From Lachnospiraceae bacterium (lineage in GTDB: Bacteria; Bacillota; Clostridia; Lachnospirales; Lachnospiraceae): a DNA stretch of 38,483 nucleotides. Every line of letters starts with the position of its first letter. Position 1 is the stretch's first letter. Position numbers and translations under genes: made by a program. A model generated the notes under the pieces. The model was not told where the DNA came from, searched no databases, and saw only the letters and a program-made list of their open reading frames with translations. The DNA lies in the NCBI GenBank assembly GCA_910575035.1, contig CAJTDL010000042.1, forward strand, positions 1 through 38,483, given 5' to 3'. Of this stretch, positions 1 to 7,743 are shown piece after piece.

Positions 1-2
1 TA

Positions 3-758
3 CTATGTCTATTTTCTGTACCCATTTTTTCAATTTTGAATAATATCCACTTGTCAAAGTCCAATGCCAGAGTTTCGCTGGCAGGATCAATCAGAATTCC
101 GAGAGATCATTATTATTTTAATTTTGACGCATTTGAGGTAATCGGAAGCTCCCCGGAAATGATCGTCAAGCAGCAGGGCAGCAGGGTCTTTACCTGTCCC
201 ATCGCAGGCACGCGGAAACGTGGGAAGGATGCTGCGGAGGATGAACGCCTGAAGGAAGAATTGCTGGCGGATGAAAAAGAGCGCGTTGAACATGTGATGC
301 TGGTGGATCTGGCCAGAAATGATATGGGGAAGATTTCTGAGTTTGGCACAGTGAAGGTTACCCAATTTATGGAGGTACAGAATTATTCCCATGTGATGCA
401 CATTGTATCTATGGTAGAAGGCAGGAAGAAAGGAACGTTCCATCCCCTTGACCTGGCAGCCTCGTTCCTTCCGGCGGGAACCTTAAGCGGCGCTCCAAAA
501 ATCCGTGCCATGGAGATTATTGATGAACTGGAGGGAAGCCGCAGAGGGCTTTATGGGGGCGCAACCGGCTATATCGATTTTAGCGGGGATATGGACTTTT
601 GCATTACCATCAGGACTATGGTGAAGAAAGGAAAACAGGTCTATTTGCAGGCAGGGGCTGGCATTGTGGCAGATTCCCAGCCGGAACTGGAATATCAGGA
701 ATGCTGCAATAAGGTTATGGCATTGGCGAAAACCCTGGTGGAAGAGGATAATTTGTAA
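3..758 (+). CDS. trpE: Anthranilate synthase component I, C-terminal part (TrpE, 5' truncated)
   Basis: TrpE converts chorismate plus ammonia (supplied by TrpG) to anthranilate, the first step of tryptophan synthesis. The frame is open from the window edge, but recognisable TrpE sequence starts only near position 102 (YYFNFDAFEVIGSSPEM) and runs to the stop. It holds the chorismate-binding core: RKRGKDAAED, VDLARNDMGK, PAGTLSGAPKIRAMEII and QAGAGIVADSQPE. About 218 residues of a usual ~500 are present, so the N-terminal half is missing. The roughly 33 codons before it do not resemble the NPSPYMFY segment that normally precedes this block. Either the gene continues outside the window through a join, or it is deleted. 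trpG follows after 23 bp. Identity is certain; whether the gene is intact is not. Confidence 0.88.
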   Translation, partial: LCLFSVPIFSILNNIHLSKSNARVSLAGSIRIPRDHYYFNFDAFEVIGSSPEMIVKQQGSRVFTCPIAGTRKRGKDAAEDERLKEELLADEKERVEHVMLVDLARNDMGKISEFGTVKVTQFMEVQNYSHVMHIVSMVEGRKKGTFHPLDLAASFLPAGTLSGAPKIRAMEIIDELEGSRRGLYGGATGYIDFSGDMDFCITIRTMVKKGKQVYLQAGAGIVADSQPELEYQECCNKVMALAKTLVEEDNL

Positions 759-781
759 CAGGCAATCGGAGGTGGAAAGAG

Positions 782-1351
782 ATGATATTGTTAATTGATA
801 ATTATGATTCCTTTACTTACAACTTATATCAATATATGGGAATTTTTACAGAAGACGTCCGGGTGGTGCGGAATGACAAGATCACAGTGGAAGAGGCCAA
901 AGCCCTGCACCCAGAGCGGATCGTCCTTTCACCAGGCCCGAAAAGCCCAAAAGAGGCGGGGGTTTGTATGGATGTGGTAAGGGCATTTTTGGAGAAAGTC
1001 CCTATATTGGGCATATGCCTGGGGCATCAGTGCATAGGGGAGGCTTTGGGCGGGACTGTCAGCTATGCCAAAAATCTGTTCCATGGCAAACAGTCTTTGA
1101 TCCGGCATACAGGTGAAAGCGTCCTTGCTGGGATTGGCTCACCGATTCAAGTGGCAAGATACCATTCCCTGGCAGTGCAGGAGGAAGGCCTTCCAGAGTG
1201 TCTGCGTGTTTTGGCAAGGACGGAGGATGGGGAAATTATGGCAATGCGCCATCGCAAGTATCCTGTGGTGGGGCTGCAGTTCCATCCGGAATCAATTTAT
1301 ACAGAGCATGGGAAACGGATGGTGGATAATTTTATAAATGGCATAGTGTGA
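782..1351 (+). CDS. trpG: Anthranilate synthase component II, glutamine amidotransferase (TrpG)
   Basis: TrpG hydrolyses glutamine and passes ammonia to TrpE. It is a class I (triad) glutamine amidotransferase of 189 residues, the usual length of a stand-alone TrpG. The nucleophile lies in GICLGHQCIGEALGG (Cys79), and the His/Glu pair is in LQFHPESIYTEHG (His168, Glu170). The N-terminal ILLIDNYDSFTYNL is the family signature. The start is fixed by GGAGGTGGAAAGAG just before ATG. It is not fused to TrpD, and trpD, which usually follows, is absent here and found at the operon end. The pabA-type alternative is unlikely given the trp neighbours. Confidence 0.95.
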   Translation: MILLIDNYDSFTYNLYQYMGIFTEDVRVVRNDKITVEEAKALHPERIVLSPGPKSPKEAGVCMDVVRAFLEKVPILGICLGHQCIGEALGGTVSYAKNLFHGKQSLIRHTGESVLAGIGSPIQVARYHSLAVQEEGLPECLRVLARTEDGEIMAMRHRKYPVVGLQFHPESIYTEHGKRMVDNFINGIV

Positions 1352-1559
1352 CAGTACTGCAAAATTTCCCGCCTGTGGGGCTGCTGTGCTTGTGAATGGA
1401 AAGAAGCGCCTAAAACAGCAATCCGGCAAAAGAACGTCAGTAAATGCACTGTGCATGCGAATGGAAAGAAAGAACGTCAGTAAATGCACCGTGCATGCGA
1501 ATGGGCAGGAAAAAGCAATAGTTGCATATGGTTGAAGTTTTTGGAATGGAGTGAAAGAA
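1352..1559 (+). repeat. trpG-trpC spacer with two 40-bp direct repeats
   Basis: The 208-bp gap has no gene. It holds two near-identical direct repeats at 1431-1464 and 1471-1504 (period 40 bp), each carrying AGAACGTCAGTAAATGCAC and then GTGCATGCGAATGG. A further partial match to the GAATGGAAAGAA tail lies at 1394-1405. Each copy contains a dyad, ATGCAC-N-GTGCAT. This is where trpD stands in the common trpEGDCFBA order, so the spacer may mark its loss or relocation. That link is inference. Confidence 0.75.
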
Positions 1560-2333
1560 ATGATTTTAGATAAGATTATAGAAGATAAAAAACGACGCCT
1601 GCCACAACATAAAGCCAGGATCAGCGAACACAAGATACGAAGGCTGGCAGAGAGTTATAAGGGAGATTCCTCTGGCTTTCTGGAAGCTTTGGCGAAGCCG
1701 GGAATTTCCATTATCGGGGAATTTAAAAAGGCTTCCCCAAGCCTGGGGAAGATTGATAGTAAGCTGGAATTGACAGATCGTATTGGAGAATACAATGATT
1801 CCGTGGACGCCATATCCTGCTTGACAGAGGAAGACCATTTTTTAGGAAATGCAGAGTATTTAAAGGAAATCAGAAAAATTACCTCATTGCCCATAATCCG
1901 CAAGGATTTTATGATTGAGGAATATCAATTTTATGAGGCAAAGGCCATAGGCGCAAATGCGGTTTTGCTGATTGCGGCGATTCTGGATGATGTGCAGATG
2001 AAGGATTTTTACGATCTGACGAAGGAGTTGGGGATGGATGCTTTGGTAGAGACCCATGACGAGGGGGAAATGGAGCGCGCACTAAAACTGGATGCAGAAA
2101 TTATTGGCGTGAATAACCGGGACTTACGGGATTTTTCCATTAAGCTGGATACCACGAAACGGCTGTCAAAGATGGTTCCAGAAGGAAAGGTCTTTGTGGC
2201 AGAAAGTGGGATTGTGAGCGATGCGGATGTGCGGTTTTTGAAAGAATGCAGAGTAGATGCATTCTTGATTGGAAGGGCATTTATGGAAGCCGAAAACCCA
2301 AGGGAACTGGCCAAGCGTTGGAAGGCTCTTTAA
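1560..2333 (+). CDS. trpC: Indole-3-glycerol phosphate synthase (TrpC)
   Basis: TrpC closes the indole ring, turning carboxyphenylamino-deoxyribulose phosphate into indole-3-glycerol phosphate. It is a 257-residue single-domain TIM barrel, not fused to TrpF. Active-site landmarks are present in order: GEFKKASPSLG, LPIIRKDFMI, ALVETHDE, IIGVNNRDL and FVAESGIVS. A GTG at 1551 is in frame, but GGAG lies immediately against it, whereas the same GGAG stands 8 bp before ATG 1560 and MILDKIIEDKK is the family N-terminus. ATG 1560 is therefore preferred. Confidence 0.96.
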   Translation: MILDKIIEDKKRRLPQHKARISEHKIRRLAESYKGDSSGFLEALAKPGISIIGEFKKASPSLGKIDSKLELTDRIGEYNDSVDAISCLTEEDHFLGNAEYLKEIRKITSLPIIRKDFMIEEYQFYEAKAIGANAVLLIAAILDDVQMKDFYDLTKELGMDALVETHDEGEMERALKLDAEIIGVNNRDLRDFSIKLDTTKRLSKMVPEGKVFVAESGIVSDADVRFLKECRVDAFLIGRAFMEAENPRELAKRWKAL

Positions 2334-2470
2334 AAGGATCTTGTAAAAGAGATGGGTCAGCCAAAGGTTAGAGAATCCTGTAAAAGGGATGGGGATAGCC
2401 AAACATCAGAAGTCTCTGTAAGATGGATTTGTACAGCCAAACGTTAAAGGGCTCTGAAAGGGCAGGAAAG
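2334..2470 (+). repeat. Degenerate ~37-bp tandem repeats between trpC and trpF
   Basis: The spacer is made of about three and a half diverged units, each reading roughly CTGTAAAAG-GATGGG followed by AGCCAAA-GTTA. Unit starts are near 2339, 2376 and 2414, with a partial unit from about 2451. The shared AGCCAAA core occurs three times at regular spacing. No start codon or long frame is associated. The function is unknown; it may be an expanded spacer or a source of RNA structure inside the operon transcript. Confidence 0.65.
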
Positions 2471-2486
2471 GATATGGTATGCGGGA

Positions 2487-3131
2487 ATGCCTAAAATAAA
2501 AATTTGTGGGATTACAAGGCTTAAAGAGGCAGATTTTCTAAATCAGGCTCGGGTGGATTATGCAGGATTTGTGTTTTATGAAAAAAGTAAGCGGAATATA
2601 ACCATTTCCCAGGCAAAGGAAATAAAAAAGGCATTGTCTTCCGGCATTCAGTGCGTGGCAGTTACGGTAAGCCCAGACCGATTGTTATGCAAACAGATCG
2701 AAGAAGCTGGGTTTGATATCCTGCAGGTGCATGGAAGGTTAGAGGATGAGATTCTAGAGAAAGCAAAAATTCCTATTTGGCGGGCCTGCAATATAGAATC
2801 GGCAAAAGATTTGGAGCAGATTGAGGATCATAGGAAGATTGCGGCTTATGTGCTGGATGCAAAAGTTGCGGGGAGCGGGGAAACCTTTGGCTGGCAGAAG
2901 AACTTGGCAGTGGCCAGGCAGAAAGAGGCGTATTTTTATGGGAAGGCATTTGTGTTGGCAGGAGGCCTGCATCCGGGGAATGTGGCGGAAGGGATCCAGA
3001 TTTTCCAGCCGGATATTGTGGATGTGAGCTCTGGGGTAGAAACCAAAGAGGGGAAAGATGGGCGGTTGGTTCGAAATTTTGTGGAGGCGGTGCGTAGATG
3101 TTGGGATTCAGGGGCTGAAACGCCCTCTTAG
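2487..3131 (+). CDS. trpF: Phosphoribosylanthranilate isomerase (TrpF)
   Basis: TrpF carries out the Amadori rearrangement of phosphoribosylanthranilate to CdRP, feeding TrpC. The 214-residue TIM barrel is of normal length. The catalytic Cys is Cys7 in KIKICGIT and the catalytic Asp lies in YVLDAKVAGSGETFGW. The phosphate-binding loops are LAGGLHPGNV and DVSSGVETKEGKD. ATG 2487 lacks a well-spaced Shine-Dalgarno; CAGGAAAGGA sits about 14-20 bp upstream, so translation may be weak or coupled. Two other ATGs just upstream are out of frame and stop quickly. Confidence 0.95.
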   Translation: MPKIKICGITRLKEADFLNQARVDYAGFVFYEKSKRNITISQAKEIKKALSSGIQCVAVTVSPDRLLCKQIEEAGFDILQVHGRLEDEILEKAKIPIWRACNIESAKDLEQIEDHRKIAAYVLDAKVAGSGETFGWQKNLAVARQKEAYFYGKAFVLAGGLHPGNVAEGIQIFQPDIVDVSSGVETKEGKDGRLVRNFVEAVRRCWDSGAETPS

Positions 3132-3268
3132 GAACCCTGCTTATTTTCTTAGGCTGTTTTGAACAGATGGAGGAGTTTTGCATGTGAAAGCATGTAATAT
3201 CTGCAGGAAAGCATAATTAACGGTTTTCTGCCAGATAAAATTATAACATAGAAGCAATGGAGGAGCTT
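3132..3268 (+). other. trpF-trpB spacer with imperfect hairpin
   Basis: The 137-bp gap has no gene. ATCTGCAGGAAA (3199-3210) faces TTTTCTGCCAGAT (3224-3236), giving an imperfect stem with a 13-nt loop, about 32 bp before trpB. No U-tract follows, so it is not a convincing terminator. It may tune mRNA stability between the trpGCF and trpBAD parts. Confidence 0.45.
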
Positions 3269-4462
3269 ATGAACAAGAATGATAGAAGATATTACGGAAA
3301 TTTTGGCGGGCAATATGTATCGGAATCCTTAATGCAAGCCTTAGAGGAATTGGAAGCTGCTTTTGAAGGGGCTATGCAGGATGCGTCCTTTTTAGAAGAA
3401 TGCAGCTATTATTTAAAGCAATATGTGGGGCGTGAAACACCCCTTTACTATGCCCAGCATTTAAGCGAAGCCTACGGCGCCAAAATTTACCTGAAACGGG
3501 AAGACCTGAACCATACGGGGGCTCACAAGATCAACAACGTGATTGGGCAGATCCTGCTGGCGAAGCGGATGGGCAAAAAGAAGGTGATTGCAGAGACCGG
3601 GGCTGGGCAGCATGGCGTGGCGACTGCCACAGGCGCTGCATTGTTTGGCATGGAGTGCACCGTATATATGGGTGCAGAAGATATGGAACGGCAGAAATTA
3701 AATGTGCTTCGGATGGAGCTTTTGGGGGCAAAGGTGGAAAAAGTCACCTCTGGGAGCAATACCCTGAAGGACGCCACCAATGAAGCAATCCGCACCTGGG
3801 CAAAAACGGCAGAAGATACTTTTTATGTGATCGGTTCTGCTTTGGGGCCTTACCCTTACCCTAAGATGGTAAAGGAATTTCAAAGCATTATCAGCAAAGA
3901 AGCCAAACGCCAGCTGATGGAAGCAGAAGGCAGGCTGCCGGATGTGGTAATGGCCTGTGTGGGCGGCGGCTCTAATTCCATTGGGATGTTTGCTGAATTT
4001 ATAGAGGAGCCATCGGTAAAGCTGATTGGGGTGGAAGCCGCAGGCCTTGGGATTGAAACGGGGAAGCATGCCAGTGCAATGGCGTTGGGGCAAGTGGGGA
4101 TTTTACATGGCATGAAATCTTATTTGCTGCAGGATGAGGAGGGAAATGTGCAGCTGGCTCATTCGATTTCTGCGGGCCTGGATTACCCGGGCGTAGGGCC
4201 GGAGCATGCATACCTGCGGGATACAGGGCGCGTGGAATATGTATCCATTATGGATGTGGAGGCTATGGATGCGCTGCAGGAATTGTGCAGGCTGGAAGGG
4301 ATTATTCCTGCCATTGAAAGCTCCCATGCCCTTGCTTATGCAAAAAAGCAGGCGCAGAAAATGGGAAAGGACGAGATCATGGTCATTTGCCTGTCTGGAA
4401 GGGGAGATAAGGATGTGCATACCGTAGCGGCTTATCTGGAAGGGAAAGGATATAGGAACTGA
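3269..4462 (+). CDS. trpB: Tryptophan synthase beta chain (TrpB)
   Basis: TrpB condenses indole with serine to give tryptophan, using PLP, in an alpha2beta2 complex with TrpA. It has 397 residues, the normal TrpB1 length. The PLP lysine is Lys87 in HTGAHKINN, and the phosphate loop is GGGSNS in [24 protein letters not shown] and GRGDKD are also present. An ATG at 3257 is in frame, but it overlaps the GGAGG that serves ATG 3269 at a 5-6 bp spacing, and [16 protein letters not shown] is the usual N-terminus. ATG 3269 is preferred. Confidence 0.96.
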   Translation: MNKNDRRYYGNFGGQYVSESLMQALEELEAAFEGAMQDASFLEECSYYLKQYVGRETPLYYAQHLSEAYGAKIYLKREDLNHTGAHKINNVIGQILLAKRMGKKKVIAETGAGQHGVATATGAALFGMECTVYMGAEDMERQKLNVLRMELLGAKVEKVTSGSNTLKDATNEAIRTWAKTAEDTFYVIGSALGPYPYPKMVKEFQSIISKEAKRQLMEAEGRLPDVVMACVGGGSNSIGMFAEFIEEPSVKLIGVEAAGLGIETGKHASAMALGQVGILHGMKSYLLQDEEGNVQLAHSISAGLDYPGVGPEHAYLRDTGRVEYVSIMDVEAMDALQELCRLEGIIPAIESSHALAYAKKQAQKMGKDEIMVICLSGRGDKDVHTVAAYLEGKGYRN

Positions 4463-4490
4463 CGGCGTTCAAAAGGAGGAGGAAAAGAGC

Positions 4491-5294
4491 ATGCAAAACA
4501 GGATTGAAGCGACATTGCAAATCTTAAAGGAGAAAAAAGAAAAAGCATTTATCACATATATGACAGCAGGCTTGCCGGATATGGAAGGCTGCAAGGCACT
4601 GATCCGCGCCCAGGAGGAAGCAGGAACGGATCTGTTGGAGCTGGGAATCCCTTTTTCTGACCCGGTGGCAGACGGGCCTGTAATCCAATCGGCCTCTTAC
4701 AAGTCCATCCAGCAAGGCACCAGCTTGAATAAGGTGTTCCGGCTTATGAAGGAAATCCGTCAGGAAGGCGTGCAGGTTCCCATTATTTTCATGATGTACT
4801 ATAACACAGTGTTTCATCATGGCGTAGAAAAGTTTGTGGAAGATTGTGCCGAATGCGGGGTAGACGGCCTGATCATTCCTGACCTGCCTTTAGAGGAACA
4901 GAATGAAATCCGCAAGGCGCTGGCACAGGAAGGGGAAAACGCCCCTTTGCTGATCCAATTGGTTTCTCCCGTGTCTGCAGGCCGCATCCCTAAAATCCTG
5001 GATGGGGCAAGGGGATTTGTTTATTGTGTGTCCGGCATGGGCGTGACAGGGCAAAGCGGGAATTTCCACCGTGAGATCATAAGCTATCTTTCTGATGTCA
5101 AAGCCCAGTCAAAAATACCCGTAATGATGGGATTTGGCATCCGCAATGCCCACGATGTGGCTCCTATGAAAGATATCATAGACGGCGCTATCGTAGGTTC
5201 CCATTTCATTAATTTGATGGAAGAAAATCATTATGCTCCAGAGGCAGCGAAAGCTTATTGCCAGAGGTTTAAATCAGAATTGAATGCCCTTTAA
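4491..5294 (+). CDS. trpA: Tryptophan synthase alpha chain (TrpA)
   Basis: TrpA cleaves indole-3-glycerol phosphate to indole and glyceraldehyde 3-phosphate, and indole is channelled to TrpB. It is a 267-residue TIM barrel. Catalytic Glu50 (LLELGIPFSDP) and Asp61 (PVADGPVIQ) are both present. The phosphate-binding GFGIRNAHDV and the GAIVGSHF stretch are intact. The start follows AAGGAGGAGGAAAAGAGC. It lies 28 bp after trpB, as expected for co-translation of the two subunits. Confidence 0.96.
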   Translation: MQNRIEATLQILKEKKEKAFITYMTAGLPDMEGCKALIRAQEEAGTDLLELGIPFSDPVADGPVIQSASYKSIQQGTSLNKVFRLMKEIRQEGVQVPIIFMMYYNTVFHHGVEKFVEDCAECGVDGLIIPDLPLEEQNEIRKALAQEGENAPLLIQLVSPVSAGRIPKILDGARGFVYCVSGMGVTGQSGNFHREIISYLSDVKAQSKIPVMMGFGIRNAHDVAPMKDIIDGAIVGSHFINLMEENHYAPEAAKAYCQRFKSELNAL

Positions 5295-5328
5295 GGACTT
5301 GAAAAAATAGAAAAGAGGTAATTTTATC

Positions 5329-6342
5329 ATGAAAGAAGCAATCCAAAAAGTAGTGAACCGACAGAATTTAACCCAGGAGGAAGCCAAAAAAGCCATGAAC
5401 CTTATGCTGAGCGGCCAGGCCAGCCAGGCGCAGATCGGCGCATTCCTGACCGCCCTCCGCATGAAAGGAGAAACCCTGGAAGAGCTGACAGGCTTTGCCT
5501 CTGTATTGAAGCAAAAAGCGGAGCATATCGCTCCCCATGTAAGCGGCTATGTGGATCTGGTGGGCACCGGCGGGGACAGGACGTTTACCTTCAATGTATC
5601 TACGACGGCCGCCCTGGTGGCAGCAGGCGCGGGCCTGCCCATCGCAAAACATGGCAACCGTTCGATTTCCAGCAAAAGCGGCGCAGGCGATGTGCTGGAA
5701 TCTTTGGGCGTAAACATTTTGGCAGATCCGGATAAGGTGGAAAAATGCGTGGAGGAGGCTGGCATTGGATTTATGTTTGCGCCTAATTTCAACAAATCCA
5801 TGAAATATGTGGGGCAGGCAAGAAATGAAATGGGCGTCCGTTCCGTATTCAATGTCCTGGGGCCCCTTGCTAATCCTTCAGATGCAAAATGCATGGTAGT
5901 AGGTGTTTACGACCCATCCCTGACAGAATTGATGGCAAAAGCCATGAGCCTTTTGGGCGTGGAGAACGGCTTTGTGGTAAGCGGGGAAGACCATATGGAT
6001 GAATTTACCCTGACAGGCAAGACCACGGTATCTGAAATCAAAAACGGCAAGGTATCCACATACCAGGTAAGCCCAGAGCAGTTTGGACTGAAATGCGCAA
6101 GCCTGGAAGATCTGCAAGGGGGCGATGGCGCACAGAATGCTGCGATTACCAAAGCAATCCTTAAAGGGGAAGAGAAAGGGCCGAAGCGTGATATTGTGCT
6201 TTTGAATGCAGGAGCTACGCTGTATGCCGGAGGAAAAGCAGGGAGCATCCAGGAAGGGATCCGGCTTGCAGCAGAGTCCATTGATTCCGGCAAGGCTTAT
6301 GGGGGGTTGAAAAAGCTGGTGAAATTGTCAAATGAAGGTTAA
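5329..6342 (+). CDS. trpD: Anthranilate phosphoribosyltransferase (TrpD)
   Basis: TrpD transfers phosphoribosyl from PRPP to anthranilate, the second step of the pathway. The 337-residue protein has the glycosyltransferase family 3 N-terminal helical domain, then the PRPP loop LVGTGGDRTFTFNVS, AKHGNRSISSKSGAGDVLE and the anthranilate site around RNEMGVRSVFNVLGPL. It sits 34 bp after trpA with AAGAGGT upstream. Its place at the end of the operon, rather than between trpG and trpC, is unusual among Firmicutes. The reading frame shows no damage. Confidence 0.95.
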   Translation: MKEAIQKVVNRQNLTQEEAKKAMNLMLSGQASQAQIGAFLTALRMKGETLEELTGFASVLKQKAEHIAPHVSGYVDLVGTGGDRTFTFNVSTTAALVAAGAGLPIAKHGNRSISSKSGAGDVLESLGVNILADPDKVEKCVEEAGIGFMFAPNFNKSMKYVGQARNEMGVRSVFNVLGPLANPSDAKCMVVGVYDPSLTELMAKAMSLLGVENGFVVSGEDHMDEFTLTGKTTVSEIKNGKVSTYQVSPEQFGLKCASLEDLQGGDGAQNAAITKAILKGEEKGPKRDIVLLNAGATLYAGGKAGSIQEGIRLAAESIDSGKAYGGLKKLVKLSNEG

Positions 6343-6437
6343 ATGCGCAAATAAGGATGGTAAATGTGAGGGTGGATCTAGCAGAAAAGGGATGTGATGA
6401 TTATGGATAAGTGAACATTGCATAGATATGGTTTGAG

Positions 6438-6466
6438 GCGGAGCAGGGAGCTGCTCCGCATTTTGG
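6438..6466 (+). terminator. Terminator of the trp operon
   Basis: A 9-bp perfect stem, GCGGAGCAG (6438-6446) and CTGCTCCGC (6451-6459), has a 4-nt loop and is followed by ATTTTGG. It lies about 95 bp after the trpD stop and is a good intrinsic terminator. It also separates trp from the leftward genes beyond. Confidence 0.8.
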
Positions 6467-6482
6467 TTAGGCACAGCGTTTT

Positions 6483-6640
6483 TTATAATTCTAATGCTCC
6501 CACGGATCCGTACACGATATTCTCATCCACAAGGCCTGCAACGCATCCTTCTGGATAGCAGCTGTCGCAGGGCAGGAACACCTGCCTGTCTGGCCCGATG
6601 CTGTCCATATCTAAAAAAACGAGTGAGAATTTACACTATT
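6483..6640 (-). pseudogene. 3' remnant of an unidentified gene
   Basis: On the minus strand, just after the lacI stop, a frame ends at 6483 and reads MDSIGPDRQVFLPCDSC, then YPEGCVAGLVDENIVYGSV and GALEL. The composition is protein-like (balanced, Cys/Pro/Gly-rich, clean TAA stop) and it is open a little upstream of the ATG at 6608. There is no ribosome binding site and no room for an N-terminus. I read it as the tail of a gene whose body was lost when the lacI segment arrived. I do not recognise the family. Confidence 0.4.
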
Positions 6641-6642
6641 TT

Positions 6643-7647
6643 CTATATATTATAGGTTGATTCCCGGATGATCAGCTCTGTGTCCAGAAGCAGGGATTTT
6701 ACGGGGATGGAGGAATTTTCTATTTTTTCCAGCAGCATTTCGCAGGCAGAATACCCCAATTGCATTTTTGGCTGGTTGATGGTAGTGATGGAAGGAGTGG
6801 TCATCATGGAAAATTCAATGTTGTCAAATCCTACCACCATAATATCATTTGGCACCTTTAGATGGAAGCGCTTTGCAGCCCGTATGACAGCGGCGGCAAA
6901 AATATCAGAAATCGTAAAGAAAGCATGGGGCCGTGTCTCTGCGTTTAAAATCCTGCATATGGCAGCATACGCCATTTCATAATTGACCTCTGGCAGCTGG
7001 ACAATCCAGCTTTGCAGGATGACAATGTCATGCATTTTGAGGGTATGTAAAAACCCTTCCTTTCTCTTGACTGCATATTTAAAATCCATAGGCCCATTGA
7101 TCAAGGCCAGTTTCCGGCATCCACAGGATAAAAGGTATTCTGTGGCGTTTTTGGCTGCAGAAAAGTCGTCCACGCTTACATAAGGGAAATCCGCATGCTC
7201 ATTGTATTCACAGCATTGAACCAAAGGGGTGATGGCCTGAATTTGTGAAAGCAGGTCTTCGGACAGGCAGTTTGTAATAATCGTGCCAGCGGCAGATACC
7301 CGGTGCAGCAGATTGCAAAAGCCATGGATAGTCCTATGGTCCAGATTGCATTCATGGATTAAGATATAGCATCCATGTGCTTTGGCAGAAATACGTGCGC
7401 CTTCGATGACCTCCTGGTAAAATACATTTTTGATGGCAGGGATATTCATTACAACCAGAGGGGGGCTTTCGGGAGAGTTGGAAACCTTTGGGTCAAAAGC
7501 GTATCCTAAAGCTGCCATGGCATCCTCTACTTGTTTGATGGTTTCAGATTTTACGATGTTCCGATGGTTGAGCACCCGGGAGACAGTAGAAGGAGAGACA
7601 CCCGCTTTCTTGGCAATCTTTCCAACAGTAATTTTGTCTTTTTTCAT
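6643..7647 (-). CDS. LacI-family transcriptional regulator
   Basis: This is a 334-residue LacI/GalR repressor-type regulator. Residues about 7-28 form the HTH and hinge start (TVGKIAKKAGVSPSTVSRVL), followed by VKSETIKQVEDAMAALGY. The remainder is a periplasmic-binding-protein-like sugar sensor domain, with PYVSVDDFSAAKNATEYLL, KLALINGP, AFFTISDIFAAAVIRA, MVVGFDNIEFSMMTTPSITTI and a typical C-terminus. Length is normal. A GGAAAGGAATGG ribosome site precedes the ATG. It is divergent from the headless dehydrogenase fragment, so the natural target was probably that sugar operon. The inducer cannot be told from sequence. Confidence 0.93.
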   Translation of the reverse strand: MKKDKITVGKIAKKAGVSPSTVSRVLNHRNIVKSETIKQVEDAMAALGYAFDPKVSNSPESPPLVVMNIPAIKNVFYQEVIEGARISAKAHGCYILIHECNLDHRTIHGFCNLLHRVSAAGTIITNCLSEDLLSQIQAITPLVQCCEYNEHADFPYVSVDDFSAAKNATEYLLSCGCRKLALINGPMDFKYAVKRKEGFLHTLKMHDIVILQSWIVQLPEVNYEMAYAAICRILNAETRPHAFFTISDIFAAAVIRAAKRFHLKVPNDIMVVGFDNIEFSMMTTPSITTINQPKMQLGYSACEMLLEKIENSSIPVKSLLLDTELIIRESTYNI

Positions 7648-7677
7648 AATTTTTCCATTCCTTTCCTTTTTCTGAGA

Positions 7678-7689
7678 GTAACAGGTTAC
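7678..7689. promoter_or_regulatory. Possible LacI-family operator
   Basis: The dyad GTAAC-AG-GTTAC lies 31 bp upstream of the lacI start, in the narrow divergent gap. LacI-type regulators bind short even palindromes and often regulate themselves from such a site. No second copy was found, so the assignment is tentative. Confidence 0.35.
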
Positions 7690-7743
7690 ACAAGTGTACT
7701 TAAAATTAGGATAATATTCAGACAGGATTCTTTTTTTGAGACG

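Noticed and set aside
1-100. trp leader or T-box at the start of the trp operon
   Set aside because: The window begins inside or just before a truncated trpE; no T-box motif or Trp-rich leader peptide can be seen.
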